Of a stretch of 64,000 bases of DNA, positions 1 to 12,418 are shown in pieces. This DNA is from Polytrichum commune (lineage: Eukaryota > Streptophyta > Polytrichopsida > Polytrichales > Polytrichaceae). The stretch's first letter is position 1; each line of letters begins with the position of its first letter. Made by a program: the position numbers and the translations under genes. The stretch covers positions 10,567,001-10,631,000 of the forward strand of contig OX485807.1 of assembly GCA_950295325.1 (NCBI GenBank), in the 5' to 3' direction. The notes beneath the pieces were generated by a model. It was not told the DNA's origin. It worked only from the letters and a program-made list of their open reading frames with translations, and did no database searches.

Positions 1-2899
1 ATTTGTTGAATTTTGTGGTTGTAACATTACTGATTAAGACATGGTTGGAAACATGTTGTAGTTTGCGCAAAACACTTACAATCTCATTACATGAGAGTCA
101 ACGTCATGGACTTCAAACCCAATTAGGAGACATAGACAAAGATGCTAGAGTTGATTCGATTGCCTTTCAAAGTTGTGCATGCATATTTCATAATGAAATT
201 ACAAATATTGATTCAATACTCACTGACAAGCCCATTCCCATTTGACGACCTCCAGTGAACTCAACAAGTTATCTATGGAAACGGTCATTACAACACCATC
301 AACTATGCAATCATACATTGGGAGAGGTTTCATAGTCGGTGAACAAACTAACAATTTCTTTCCCTACAAATTTACTAAGGAAATCATTAAGACAAATCTT
401 CCAAATTCCCTTAGCAATCCAAAAGCCAACAATCATGGCCTTGTAATCATGTTATGTCATCCATCACAATCCTCTCTTGACTGGCCATTTCTCAAATTAA
501 TGCATCCTCACCTACTCATTTTAATGTTTCTATTTAAATTAGGAACCATAAAAGCCACAAACCACAACAATTGCCTCCATCCATACATTGAGCCTCTAAT
601 ATGAGAGATTTATGTTTGACAACTGTAGACATCAATAACTAGGATGTTATGTTTGAGATTTGCAATCAGTTTACCAATGCTTGACACTCTCCACTATATT
701 TAGGTACATGTGCAACATCGGGCCAAACGATAAGACATGGATCATTTCTAAGGACATGCAAGTGCTCATGGAATCTACACAAAAGAGGTCTTAAAATTTT
801 AAATTAATCCTAGGCGAGGTTATAAGACTATCCCCGACTATGAAAGTTCCCTATTAATCACAAGATGGACCAAAAAAGGCAAAGAATTGGGAAAACATTG
901 GCAAGCATGTCCAATTTAAACGTGGGTTGTTGTTGTTTTGTTGCACAAGAGGCCTTACCTTGATAGCTCATTAGTTTAACTTATATATGAGCATGTAGAG
1001 CATTCAAATAAACATGGGGAGCCGTGTCATAGAAGCATAGTGGTTGGTATTTTTCATGCGTCGGGGTCTAATATTTTTGAAGAGATGAAACTTTGAATAA
1101 AATAGATGCACGCTTTTGGGTTATCTCCAACTCAAATCACGATCCAACACAACAAAATTTAAGGCAATTGGCAAAGCATAACAAGCGGGTGACAAGAGAT
1201 ATATTTTTGCTTCCTTTTGATGTACGGAATATCTACAAAAAGAGAGTTGATGAGTTGTGGAAAAAACATCCCTCAAATCCAAGATGTGGGTGCATGAAAA
1301 CCCTACCTTTGTGTTTATTTATTTATTTATTCGGGAACACTCTTTTCTAAACCTTAACAACACTAACAAAGAAAAAACACCCATTCACCATTGGAATTCA
1401 ATTTGAATGGCGGCAACAAATGATGGCTAGAACCAACCAAACCAATGTAAGTTGCTATCTCCAATGTTTCAATTTGGAAATTTATGCACCATTTAAGCTA
1501 AACTTTGCACTTTGAAAGATTGAAATTTGTATAATATTTTCCTAGCACCACTTTATCGGTTTCTTGGTTTTGTAGTACCCACTTTATACAATCATTGTGT
1601 TTGATGATTGGAGGAATGGGATACTAGTGGCCTTCTTTGTTATTTTATGGTGTCGTGAAAATATCTTAGATTCGTCCTTGATGCATTGCATTGCAACATT
1701 TAAACCCTTTATAATATATGAAGCCCATCATTAATAATTGTTGATAATGCACAAACTAAAATCAACACTTTGAGGTATGTACCTTTATTTTATGCACAAT
1801 GTGTCATATTCATTGTATCAAACATCATGTGTCATGCATTCTATGTCATTAACCATGTGTCATGCAATATGTGTTGCATATTAAGTGTCATCTAAAAACT
1901 ATTGAAATATTACTTAAGCATGTGATGTGGGGTAACATTATGTTATTCAATTGTAAATTTTCATGTGCATATGCTTTTAGTTTAGAGTTCTAGATTTTCA
2001 CACCACTATATGTCTAGCTCATTGCAGCTTCAAAATTAACTTGAAGGTTGAGAAGCCATTATTTTGCAACGAATTGGGCTTGTCATGTACAATAGGGGTT
2101 GTCAACATTGGTGTTGATCTGGTGTCATGAGCGCACGACTAGCTCCGCAACATACAACATAGTCATATTAAAGTTACGACATTCATGAAATACGTGTATG
2201 AAGTTTAGAAATATAAAATTCCCATGTGGTGTACCAACAATTGCAACATTCCGCACGGTGGGCATAATACAAATGTTGTGATCAAATCATTTCACTTGAA
2301 TATGAAGAAAGTGTTAAATTCTGCAAGAAAATGTTTTGACGGCCACCGCATGGATTAGTGGATTTATCATCTTATCATAGAGGTGGTTACCCATTATTGG
2401 CACGACGTTCAATATAAGGCCTTTGGATTCATTTGCAATCACAACCAAAAAAAAACATTGTTGCTTCAACTATCATCCGCTTCAAGCTACAAGCAACGAT
2501 GTGGGCATGACCAATACATTATGGTTTAAGCACTAATGCGTGGGCTAGGGTAGCGGATTCTTAAGCGGACAAAGCTCGATATGGGTGTTGTAGCGTCTGA
2601 CAACAAAAAAATTCCTAAGGGACGCATTACACACCAACCAAGAGCCATGACCATGAAAATCCAAGGGCCCTTAAAATTTGTCAAAGGCCATACTATGGGA
2701 AATTGAATTCCAGTTTTGTATTTGATGGGCCCTTGAGCTTAGTGTAAAGTAAAAGGGGACCATGTTCATGGATTACAATATAATTTATGAAGAATCTAAA
2801 ATAATAGGTAGTCCGGGATCCCACCATGGTAATATAATATTATAGGAGCCAATAACAATTTAATTGCTCACCACAACTCCTAGTTTTGCGTTATATCCG
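1..2899. other. Gene-free spacer
   Basis: No recognisable gene is present. Short open frames at 242-604 and 1093-1350 have no family features I can name and no coding-like neighbours. A stretch near 1790-1880 holds degenerate repeats of a motif close to ATGTGTCAT. A TTTA run lies near 1315-1330. The rest is AT-rich sequence without visible structure. Confidence 0.5.
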
Positions 2900-3130
2900 C
2901 CTCTTGTTATGGACTTAGGACCAATTCACACACGAGACTGAAGGCTCGTGACCACTGCATTCTACTATCTCTCATTGGTCGAAAAGGCTGTGACTATCCA
3001 AGTTCACTCACATTAGAAGGTGCCCAAAAAATTATCATGAATGAAACATCCACATGGATTCCTACATGGCATAGTATAAATAATGTTTCATGGTCTTCCA
3101 AAATTTGCATCAGGCCCACCTTCAAGAAAT
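2900..3130 (+). repeat. Dispersed repeat D, copy 1
   Basis: This segment aligns by eye with 38920-39125 in the same orientation. The shared blocks surround TCGTGACCACT versus CTGTGACCATT, the motif CTCTCATTGG, and the motif ACATGGATTCCTACATGGCA. Identity is patchy, so the copies are old. No terminal repeats or coding content were seen, and the class of element is unknown. Confidence 0.5.
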
Positions 3131-3395
3131 AGGCCTTACGCAAATTCTAGCATACCATATCAGTGGTGTGGCCTTTGAATGAGAATTAAGGGCCCTCACC
3201 GTTACATGATCACAACCCTTGTTTCGTGTGTGAAGGGTTTATGCAATATCCTTTAGACCATGAAACATTCTACAAGTCGGTGCCATGTAGGATGTCATGC
3301 AGATATTCCTTCCATTTAAATTTATTTGGTCCCTCAAACCCTCATAATCTATTGTAAAGTGAAGATGGACTATTTCCGGCTTCTCAACCTATCAC

Positions 3396-3750
3396 ATACA
3401 GTAGAGGCGTCTATTCCTAATCAGGGCCCCATCAACAATATATAAGGTACCACAATTTCGATCATGTTGGGATTGAATTTCAATCATGTTAGAACCAATA
3501 ATGCCATGACACATGTCTTGGCTTTGAGTGCTAAACTGAGGAGTAATGAGTAGTTCAAATGAGAGGTTATGGCTGACTCTAGACATTGGTAATATGTTTG
3601 GGCCGATTTTTTGACTTCAAAAACTCACAATAATTTCAACGTAAAGAATAAAATGACCGAAAATTTTACAATCCTCTTGATTTCTATCGTCCTACTCGGG
3701 AAAAAATTGCAGCGCCTTATACTTCTCCAAATTTGGCCCAGAATCTAGTT
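3396..3750 (+). repeat. Dispersed repeat E, copy 1
   Basis: This 355-bp stretch matches 17165-17485 in the opposite orientation. Shared landmarks are TAGAGGCGTCTATTCC at one end, GGTACC, CCATGACACATGTC, and CTTCTCCAAATTTGG at the other end. It is probably an old non-autonomous transposon. Terminal inverted repeats are not evident, so the superfamily is open. Confidence 0.55.
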
Positions 3751-4741
3751 TGCATAGCCAGGTCTTAAGGGCCTTCAAGGCTGGAATAATCCTCGTAGCC
3801 TGTGTTGGAGGTGATGTTTGCTAGGTGGCAGCCTACGGCAGTAAGATGGCTATACACATATGGGCAGCCTGCCCTGGTGCCACGTGGGAGTGCCAGGGTT
3901 TGCCACATGGCAATGAGGCGGATGGTGATTGGATGCTTCTACCGTACCTGTATTTCCTTTTCTGAGCTTACTCAACACATTGCACAGAGGTGAGACCTGG
4001 AGGGGATAACTTAGTACTTAAGCCTATTGCATGTAGATTTCCTCCCAACAAATTGTGCACTTCTACACTAAATCTATGTTTGGGGAAAACCGACAGCTAG
4101 TTCATTATCAGCCGATGGATTTCCCCTCATGGCCGGTTCAAATTTCCAACCATCAGATGACAATCCGACTGTAATTTCAATCCTCCGGCAATTAGCCGAT
4201 GGACCAGAAAATGTCCCGGAAATGTAGCCAATTCTTCTTGTGAGTTACTGGATTTCAGCCGGAAGCATCCAGAGCGCTATTTGTCTGGGGCATCTGATGA
4301 TGCACTTGAGGAAGTACCCTAAACCTTAAACTTTTCGAATTATGCAACCTTTCCATGACCAAATCCAATTGCTTCTATGAAGAATTGGGGGACCCTTGGC
4401 CTTCAAGCGGTGAAGGCATTGCTAGGTTCAATTCCTGCCAAGGATATTAACTCTTCAAATTTAAAGTTTTGAACATGCCTTTCTTTTCACTTATTCAAGA
4501 TTTTGTACTAAGAAATGATTTCTAATAACTTTTCATACATTTTTTAAACAATTAGTGCTGATATGAATTCCATTTAATCGGATATTGGCCAATGAAAATA
4601 TGAAAATATGAAAATATAGGCAATTGGCCGATTGATTTTACAAAAGACCGGCTCTTGCCGATGTAAATTGGGAAAAATCCGACCCTTCGTAGCAACTACC
4701 GGCAATTAGCCACTAAGGCTTCAAAAACTTCCCGAACTCTG
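3751..4741. other. Gene-free spacer
   Basis: No gene was recognised. The block contains repeated CCGATGG and CCGGCAATTAGCC motifs and a short GAAAATAT triplication near 4596-4618. The open frame at 3802-3993 shows no family signature. Confidence 0.45.
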
Positions 4742-5136
4742 CACTAAATATTGTGTTTAGTGTCACCAGACTTTCTATTTGTCTTGCTTAATACCTCTAA
4801 TTGTAAACTGCCCATGTAGCATCACCGACACTAAATGTAAAACTAACATTATTTTTCATTTCTTCCTTGTTAAAAGATTTGGGCATTATAGATTTACAAT
4901 GTTACAATTACTATCATTTGCTAAATGAATTTTCATCCAACTTTCAATCATCCATGATAGTAAAATTATCATTAAAATGTAAGAGTGCAGAATTATACAA
5001 AATTTATTAGTATTTCATTCTAAAGATGTAAGTTGGGATGATAGTACTCAACACAAACTTATTCATAAGAAGTGTCATTAGAAAAGTTACCACAATGACA
5101 TAAAACACCATACGACACTAAATGTTTTATTTAGTG
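4742..5136 (+). mobile_element. MITE family B, copy 1
   Basis: This is a 395-bp element that begins CACTAAATATTGTGTTTAGTG and ends TTATTTAGTG. It shares its interior with 57076-57453 and, inverted, with 60471-60861 and 61455-61819. The right flank is TA but the left flank is TG, so the TA target duplication is imperfect here. The inverted ends are themselves near-palindromic. A Tc1/mariner-like origin fits the TA duplication seen at copy 2. It has no coding capacity. Confidence 0.7.
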
Positions 5137-6934
5137 TAGTAAACGGTTGCGCCTCGGATTGTTGTACAATAAGTTATGTGAGCTTAAAACAAACACTCGT
5201 TTCGAGCAATTTATCAATGTACGATGCTTTTAGATTTGTATTTGCAGTGAAGAGGTATGTGCTTCATTTAAAAAGATTTTGATCACTTTACAATCGACGC
5301 TCGTTCTAGATTTACACATCTCACTTGAAAAAGGGAATTGCATTTGAGTTTGTGTGCGACTTGTCGATTGTAGTCTTGAAGACAACAGTTTGGATTCTTT
5401 CGAGGATAAAAATGCATAGAAAGTGACTAGCAACGATTGTCTCACCTTTGTGAGTGAGTGGTGTACACATAAAGGACCTTCTTGTGATGGGTATCCACAT
5501 GCAATATAGACCAAAAAAAAAAAAAAAAAAAAAAAAAAGAAGAAGCTGAAAATCTATTAAAATGGTTTAGTAGACATCGGAATCAACACCACTGACCCCA
5601 AATTAGTCTAGTGATGTATAATTGAAATGAATCAACCACAAACTTCAATGGGGACAGCTTCTTACCATGCCCTTTAACATGGTTGCCACACATATAAGTT
5701 GATAAGTGGGTGTTGATACATTTGCTTTGGAGATCATGCCATTACTAAGAACTAGGATAGTAGACAAGTGGTGTTTTTGAATATCGCAATACCTCATCAT
5801 GTTGTCAAATTGATCGGAATCTTTCAGCATTTCTACCCTATGACTGCCTTTACTAAAGGATAGAAAAGCACTAAAAATGGATCTATGGATGATGACACCT
5901 TTTGGGAACCTCTCATACACGACAATTGACAAGGTTGGCATTTATGTATTTGTAGAATATCATACAATATCCGACTTTAATGTTCAGCTTGGCCAATTTC
6001 TTAATGGATGCCACATGCATGAGAGTGGATAGGTATATACCCCACCATGTCACCGGCAACCGCACAACTAGGGTAGAGTTGTGTGGTGTCTAAGTAACTC
6101 ATTCATTGCGAAGATGACATCACAAGGATTTTTTCAAAAATAACAATTGAACTCTCATAACTAGAATCTACTTGACTCCAAAAATGATATAAGAAACTCC
6201 AAATTAGTACATATAGTGGAGTCTAGTTTGACGAACCAACCCCAACTTATAGGCGAACTTGTTTTTCTTTTATTAGATGATGTCACGAGCCCAAGCCGCC
6301 CAACATCATGTCCTCTATTAACTTAAGTACGTAGGATGTTTGCATGGCTAATTTCGTTGTCTTATGCCCCTTCCCACTTGACTTTACCAAATAACCAAAG
6401 TATTTCCTAGAAACGGGGTAAAGCTCCCTCGGTTATAGCGGAGGCATCCCGCTATTCCAATGCACCTACAAGAACTTGCTCTAGAGATTTTCAAGTAGGT
6501 CTTAGTTAAGTAGCTTCCACACATGTTCATTGTTTTATCTACCAAGCAATGAATGTTGGGTAGATTTTGTCCCATCTCCATATGCCTTACTACTCACCTA
6601 TCTTACCATCGGTTTTTGTTTAATGAAGCTCCTCGTGCCCTCATAGCTAAGACTAAAAAGAAACCAATCACAAGGGCGGGAGGCAACACTTTTAAAGGTC
6701 TTATATTCTTGCCTAATGTTTAGGTACCAATGGGAGGGTTGGTGCTTGAGGCTTAAAACCTCCACTTTTAAGTCATGCCACATCATTTGCCAACTAGGGT
6801 CAACACTAGATAATGTCGATGGTGTGGAGGCCGGGTTGTTAGAACCAACTTTTTGTTTTATAGACCGTCCACACATACTGGTGGTGGGCAGCAGTGAACG
6901 CCGCCAATAAGTGTGGGCGAGAACCAGGGACAAC
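5137..6934. other. Gene-free spacer with poly(A) run
   Basis: An A26 run lies at 5513-5538 and could be the tail of an unrecognised retroposon on the plus strand. Open frames on the minus strand at 5230-5514, 5645-5941 and 6598-6933 have no recognisable domain. No other structure was seen. Confidence 0.45.
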
Positions 6935-7297
6935 CGGTGGTTACAACCAAATGAACTAGTTGATTTTGAGAAATAACCCGCTTGAAGTTTGAGACTTTAG
7001 GAGAATTTGGTACCTTAAGTTACAAAGATGAACTGGTTGATTTTGAAAAATAACCCGGTTGAAGTTTGAGACTTCACAAGAATTTGGTACCTAAAATTAC
7101 AAAGATGAACCAGTGAGTTTGAGAAATAACCCGGTTGAACAAGACCTCACAAAACTTATCAAGCATTCTAGAGGAATATAGAGAATATACCTCGAATTAA
7201 TAAAGAAAAACCCGAAAGTTCACGGAACATGTAACCAATCGGACTTGGAAAGGATAGAATTATAACTGATCATGCCAAAAATCTCCATGGACAATTA
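6935..7297 (+). mobile_element. hAT-like MITE family A, copy 1, internally expanded
   Basis: This is a copy of family A, recognised by the motifs GAGAAATAACC, ACATGTAACC, GACTTGGAAA and AAAATCTCCATGGACA. It is longer than its relatives because the segment carrying GAACTGGTTGATTTTGA through GGTACC is repeated about three times with a 77-bp period, the units starting near 6949, 7024 and 7101. The terminal repeats are eroded and no target duplication is clear. Family C element C1 lies directly after it. Confidence 0.65.
6949..7155 (+). repeat. 77-bp tandem repeat inside MITE A1
   Basis: There are three units with starts near 6949, 7024 and 7101. The third is partial and diverged. The other A copies in the window carry this segment once, so the expansion happened within this copy. 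Confidence 0.7.
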
Positions 7298-7299
7298 TT

Positions 7300-7514
7300 C
7301 AAATATGATATTTAGTGTGACTTACTATTTGGATTTACATGGTACTATGTCCTTTTACTAATGAAATTAAATTCTACCAAGTAAAGTTGTCAATGTTTTA
7401 CAATGTCCAAACTATGAATTTAACATTTGTTGGTAAAATATGAGATGTACAGTCTATAGATATAGCATTGGGTAATTCCACATAGTAAGCTTTGCCTAAA
7501 TATCATATTCACTA
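7300..7514 (+). mobile_element. TA-type MITE family C, copy 1
   Basis: The left end reads AAATATGATATTTAGTGTG and the right end is its imperfect complement, around CTAAATATCATATTCACTA. The interior matches 9872-10089: TTACTATTTGGATT, ATGAGATGTACA versus ATGAGATATACA, and TAGATATAGCATT. The outermost bases of the left end are lost. It abuts family A copy 1. Confidence 0.65.
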
Positions 7515-7769
7515 TAGTTATAGAGAGATATGAATTCGTGGTCTTTATGTAGACTCACTCATTGCGAAGGTGAAAACATAGTGATTTATCTCGCTTGAAA
7601 CTATCCAAAAGTGCGGAATTATCTTGCTTGAAATTGTCTTGTTCAAGATTCCCTGATAATATGAAAATATATGGCGTGTGAAATTACTGATCGCAGTAGC
7701 AAACGAGCGAGTGGCAGGACCGATACGACCAGTCGTTGCCACTGCTATAAAGTTATTAAAAAGTTCAAC

Positions 7770-7810
7770 CATGCTGGTGGAAGTCGCCAACTGGCCTCAC
7801 CACCAGCATG
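7770..7810. repeat. Perfect 11-bp inverted repeat with 19-bp loop
   Basis: CATGCTGGTGG at 7770-7780 is followed by its exact complement CCACCAGCATG at 7800-7810. It would form a strong hairpin. It is not linked to a recognised gene. Confidence 0.75.
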
Positions 7811-7889
7811 TGTGGGGAGGCTATTAGCTAAAGTCAAGTGGGAAGGGGGCATTAGGTCCATACTCCTAAAAATTACTATGTAGTAAAAA

Positions 7890-8096
7890 AAATTATTTTT
7901 ATTTTATTTTTTCCCTCCTTTTTGAGACAGAAGGCCGACATGCCATCGCCAAAGCACAGGAGGCGGTTGACCACCTAGCAAGTTTTCTGTCAAGTAGAGA
8001 GGAGATTTCACAACTGGGAATCGAACCGCCAACCTCATCCTTGAGATTTCGGTATCTCTCCATCATCATCTAGTAATTTAGGGTCGTCTCGGACCA
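7890..8096 (-). mobile_element. tRNA-derived SINE
   Basis: This is a 207-bp retroposon on the minus strand. A pol III B-box, GGTTCGATTCC, lies at 8017-8027 (minus). A 3-prime A-rich tail lies at about 7890-7912. The element is bounded by the 12-bp direct repeat ATGTAGTAAAAA at 7878-7889 and 8097-8108, a clean target-site duplication. The A-box is not obvious. The duplication, tail and B-box together support a SINE; the parent tRNA cannot be named. Confidence 0.75.
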
Positions 8097-8108
8097 ATGT
8101 AGTAAAAA

Positions 8109-9845
8109 CATTCCATAGTGGCAACAATATTTACACAATAAGCAACTTTTTGTGAAAGCTCCAACATTCACGTTTTGAATTTAACATGAATAGTATCATA
8201 ATATATAGTTATCTATAAGTTGTCATTGGTTGTCCTCCGGGGCCGCCTCATGTTCCGCCCAACCTAAGAGTTGTCCCAAAATAATTGCCTATAATCCCAA
8301 CCATACTTGCCCTCTGAAATTCCATGTAGATTTTTCATCCACTGAGAATGTTATGAATTATGATCCAAACTATCCTCATGTAAAGCTAAAGCTAGGGCCC
8401 GTGACACTCTCAACCAATGAGAACACAAGGATTCTCAAGAGTCATGGCCTTATAGCTTTTGTGTGAGCATGCTCTCAAGTGGTTGAGAATTGCATGCAAG
8501 GAAATGATTTTGGTACACAACCACCTTGAATATCCTTGACACAACCTCCAACATGGCACGTATGGGGTCATGCTTACCCATTTGTATTCAAAAAGAAAAA
8601 GAAAAAGAATCATGTATGGGTCCACTTAAAGTACGGGGCCCTATCAAAATTGGATTCGATAGTACTACCTAGAAACCCTCTTCCATGGCAACAAGATATA
8701 GCAAACCGGAAAAAGATAAGGGTTTCATAACATGACAAAAGGAGTATACCACGTGGCTTAAGTGAGAACTTGTGATTGTATTAGTGGAAAGGCAGAGTCT
8801 TCTCGGAGAAGGTTGCACTCCTATATCTGTGCACATAACAACCTTATGTTTCTCAATCATCTACAATGTTACGGTGACTAAGTTGTTTGAGAACTAATTT
8901 CAATATTCACTACATGAACCTATCCACATGATTAAATAAATCGGTGAGAGATTTATATTTGTCGACATTTCTAGTGCCCCCCCCCCTGACATGAAGGAAA
9001 AAAAACCCCATCTCATATTGGGACTCCATATGCATGCACGATCAAATTTCCCCCTTTTTGATTCGCTTCTAACTGATTAAAACCAATGTTTGACTGGTAA
9101 ATAGGTGACTACATGGTATCAATAATAACATTTAGATATTAATATTTGGTGGATGTCTAAAAATGAAAGAATCTATATATACCCATATTTATATATGGGT
9201 CAATCCATTCCAAATCATATTGATACTAGAACAACTTTACCTCAGTTTGAAGTTTTTACATGATATATAGACCCATATGGTTTTGAAACAAAAATATCCT
9301 CCAACATCCATACCCTAATCATAGTATCATAAACTTGATATCCTTGGATTGACCCAAATATTAATTTGGATATATAAAGTTTTTTTCATTTCAAGGTATC
9401 CATCAAATATCAATATTGTAGTACCTTCAAGATGTTAGCTATTTATAGGTGAATAAGGATTATAACATCTATTATAAGATTCAACAATCCCTCTTTTTAA
9501 GAAGAATAAAATTTTCCCATATTTGATAGTTCAGAAATATAATTATAACTTTTTAAAGTTTTTCCTACAAATAGTTTAAGTAGTGCCAAAAGTGGTAAAG
9601 GTACTATGGTATTTGTAGTATCATTGATACTACAACATTTTTGCCTTGGTTTGAATTTTTTTGCATAGTATATAGACCTGAATGATATGGAAGACAAAAA
9701 AATATCTTCAAATATCCATATCCTAATGATAGTGTCTGCAAATGTGACATCCTTGTTATTGATACCCATATGGTATCAAAAAAAGCTGATAACAATTTAC
9801 CACTTGTTATTACCACCTTACCTCCCACTAGAAAACGATGCAAAT
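8109..9845. other. Spacer with a diverged 150-bp duplication
   Basis: Segments 9215-9355 and 9620-9770 resemble each other, about 405 bp apart. Shared blocks include TTGATACTA, the group around CATATAGACC, and ATATCC..CATCCATA..CTAAT. A C10 run lies at 8977-8986. The motif ACCCATAT..ATATGGGT at 9181-9200 is palindromic. No gene was recognised. Confidence 0.5.
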
Positions 9846-10290
9846 TAATGTACGGGGAGAATTGGATGAGACATTAAATATGATATTTAGAGTCACTTAC
9901 TATTTGGATTCACACAATGCTATACCTTTTCCTATTGATAGAATTTTTTTTCCAAGTAGAAATGTGAATGTTCTATACTCTCCAAACTACCAATTGCACA
10001 TTTTGTTGGTCAAATATGAGATATACAATAAATAGATATAGCATTATGTAATTCCAAATAATAAGTAACACTAAATATCATATTTAGTGTAATTACAAAT
10101 GAACTGGTCGAGTTTGAGAAATAACCGGTCCAAGTTCAAGATTGCATGAAAATCACCAATAATTTTAGAAGAATTTATAGAATATACCCCAATTTAAGAA
10201 CAAACACCAATAGAAATTGACACTTGGAAACACTAAGTTCTCGACCGATTATGCCCAAAAATCTCCACAGACACTTGCGCAAGTGCATTA
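9846..10290 (+). mobile_element. hAT-like MITE family A, copy 2, interrupted by MITE C2
   Basis: The left part, TAATGTACGGGGAGAATTGG, corresponds to the family A terminus. After the nested element at 9872-10089, family A resumes with ATTACAAATGAACTGG and runs through AAAAATCTCCACAGACACTTG. The nested insertion lies at the TA just before the conserved GTTACAAATG block. The right boundary and target duplication are not clear. Confidence 0.7.
9872..10089 (+). mobile_element. TA-type MITE family C, copy 2, nested in A2
   Basis: This is a 218-bp element starting CATTAAATATGATATTTAG and ending CTAAATATCATATTTAGTG. The inverted ends extend about 35 bp inward through TTACT(A/T)ATTTGG. The right flank is TA and the left flank is GA, so one side of the TA duplication has mutated. 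It splits family A copy 2. It has no coding content. Confidence 0.75.
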
Positions 10291-10374
10291 CAAGTGCAAA
10301 TACAAGATATTAGCAACGTAACAACACACATAACATATGGTGTACGATGCATGATGTATAATATACATTACGAC

Positions 10375-10578
10375 CAATGCCCAGGAAGCTTTTGGACATA
10401 GTCGGTCAAGATCCTAGTGATGCTAAATCCAACCGGTTACATGTTGACATCTTCCGGTTTTGCTTGATTCATTTGAGGTATATTCTATAGATTCCTCTAA
10501 AATGATCAGTAATTTTCTTGACGTCTCCAACTTCAACCAGTTCATCTGTAACTAACCGCCGCTTCTCCCTGAGCAGTG
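10375..10578 (-). mobile_element. hAT-like MITE family A, copy 3
   Basis: This 204-bp element is inverted relative to A2. It starts CAATGCCCAGGAAGC and ends CTCCCTGAGCAGTG. It is flanked by the perfect 8-bp direct repeat ATTACGAC at 10367-10374 and 10579-10586. Terminal CA(A/C)TG and an 8-bp duplication are hAT hallmarks. Confidence 0.85.
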
Positions 10579-10586
10579 ATTACGAC

Positions 10587-11109
10587 AGAAGATTCAAAAC
10601 ATTCAGCAACTGTAGTAGTTGACTATATATTACTTTGTGGACTCACTCATCACTGGTGACTGGAGTGTGAAACCGTCAACGGGTCCTGGCTTTGGTTATG
10701 CACAGACAGGTCATGGCTCCGCTGGAGGAAGGCATCCTAGAGAGGGGAGGGGGGCTATGTGGCAGCAAATCAAATCGATGGTAAGGGTCGGCTCACCCTA
10801 GGTGGCGTTCTAGCTGATGTGGCTATCGTGTAGGGGGCCATGTGGAATAAGAGGCCGGACATGATACTGCCAGGCTCCAGCTAATCTAAACAATGTACGT
10901 GGACCTACTTCACAGAAAATTTGCTAATGTGGTCCTTCCTTTGTGACTATGTTAATTGCGAGCTTTTGACCTACTTCCTCGCAATTAACTCGAGTGAGTT
11001 GCTGTACCGGAGATGGATTTGCAGGGACATGTGCACCTGAATGTGAAGGAGTAGTGGAGATGCAGGCCAGGAGAGATGAATGTAATGTTTCCTTTATTGC
11101 GTTTAGGTA
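10587..11109. other. Spacer between two family A MITEs
   Basis: There is no gene. The sequence is locally GC-richer at 10660-10880, around GGGTCCTGG, GGAGGGGGGCTATGTGG and GGGGGCCATGTGG. Its open frames are short and unrecognised. Confidence 0.45.
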
Positions 11110-11117
11110 GTTGGGGA

Positions 11118-11343
11118 CAGTGATCGGGGAGATTTTTGGGCATAATCGGTTGAGATCCTAGTGTTTGCAAGTCCAACCGGTTACATGTTGACATCCTCCG
11201 GTTTTCCTTTATTAAATTGGGGTATATTCTAGAAATCCCTCTACAATGATCGGTAATTTTCCTGCAGTCTTGAACTTCAACCGGTTATTTCTGAAACTCA
11301 ACCGGTTCATTTGTAACTAACTGCCGGTTCTCCCCGATCATTG
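11118..11343 (-). mobile_element. hAT-like MITE family A, copy 4
   Basis: This is the best-preserved copy at 226 bp. The ends are CAGTGATCGGGGAGA and TCTCCCCGATCATTG, inverted repeats of 15 bp with one mismatch. It is flanked by the perfect 8-bp direct repeat GTTGGGGA at 11110-11117 and 11344-11351. The interior carries repeated AACCGGTT-type motifs. It has no open reading frame and would need a transposase in trans. Confidence 0.9.
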
Positions 11344-12418
11344 GTTGGGGATACTTTTTTTTGACATTTGTATCTGATCCTCAGATGAACTTGACATTGT
11401 CAACCTTCGAGCGAAGGCAAGCAGCACATGTTGCATTCTTTGTGGGTGATGATGAAGGCAAATCATGGGTCCTGAACAAATTTTACTATACGATTACTCC
11501 TGGCCCCCAAAATAACTCCATCAATTCTTTACACCCCCCCCCCCCCCCAAACTTCCAAGCAGATGGACTCAGCAAAACATTGGATTCTAGACATGTCATC
11601 AGACACTCTAAAATTCAGACTCTTGGATCCCTTACTTTTTTGCAGTCTCAAGTGTGGGACATTGAAAGGATACAATGCAGGTCACATGCCTTAACGCTTT
11701 GAAGCACCTCCTTGACTCACCTTGCCCACTAAATGGCATTCATAATATTAATAACAACAATAACTTAATGCAGCAGTCTCACAGCAGCCACATATACTAA
11801 TGTCATTCATTCATCGCCATGTTTCAGTTGGCCATGATTTTAGGCAGGTGGGGATTTGCTTGTTCTCTCCTGGGAGCCCACCATAGTACAAATACAGTCG
11901 ACGGAGTTGCCAACTTTTTATTTGTATATTCTCGGGGCCCTTTCTTCTTCTTTGGGTAAAGGCCATTTACAGTATACCTCACAGCCAAAGGGGTAGGAAA
12001 GTGGTAATGGACCCCATGCTGTCACCAAAACGGTCACTGTGCGCACTCTCCAAGTGTGCCGAAACGCACGAAAGGCGACGCGTTTAAAGCGAAGGTGGCA
12101 CCTTTGACACTTCTTGTCACCCAGATCCCCCCCTATAACCCTTCCACCGCGTCATCATTTTATCAGCTGTTGGTGTCCACCGTCGACTCATCGGTCTTCT
12201 TCACTCTATTTCCCCCACCAGTTCGGGCCCTGATCCGAAATTGGTGTTCGTAATTTCCTGCAGCTTCCCTCGAGTCTGCTCGCCTTCGATGCCATTTGGA
12301 CGGCCTTCCAAGGGGTGCTCAGGCGTGTGGAAGAGAAGCAAGGAACTTTGTTGTTGTTGTTGTTATTGAGTTTGGGAGGGATTGTGTGGGCTGGTGGTTC
12401 AAGGAGTTGGAGCAAATT
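11344..12418. other. Upstream region and probable promoter/leader of the membrane protein gene
   Basis: A C15 run lies at 11534-11548. From about 12000 the composition becomes GC-richer. A GTT microsatellite at 12346-12365 lies in the likely 5-prime leader just before the ATG at 12419. I could not pick a convincing TATA box or transcription start. Confidence 0.45.

Noticed and set aside
242..604. A 120-codon open frame near the window start
   Set aside because: No recognisable motif; composition equals the surrounding spacer.
8015..8096. Possible tRNA gene on the minus strand
   Set aside because: Only the B-box is convincing; there is no cloverleaf, and the 12-bp target duplication and A-rich tail indicate a SINE.
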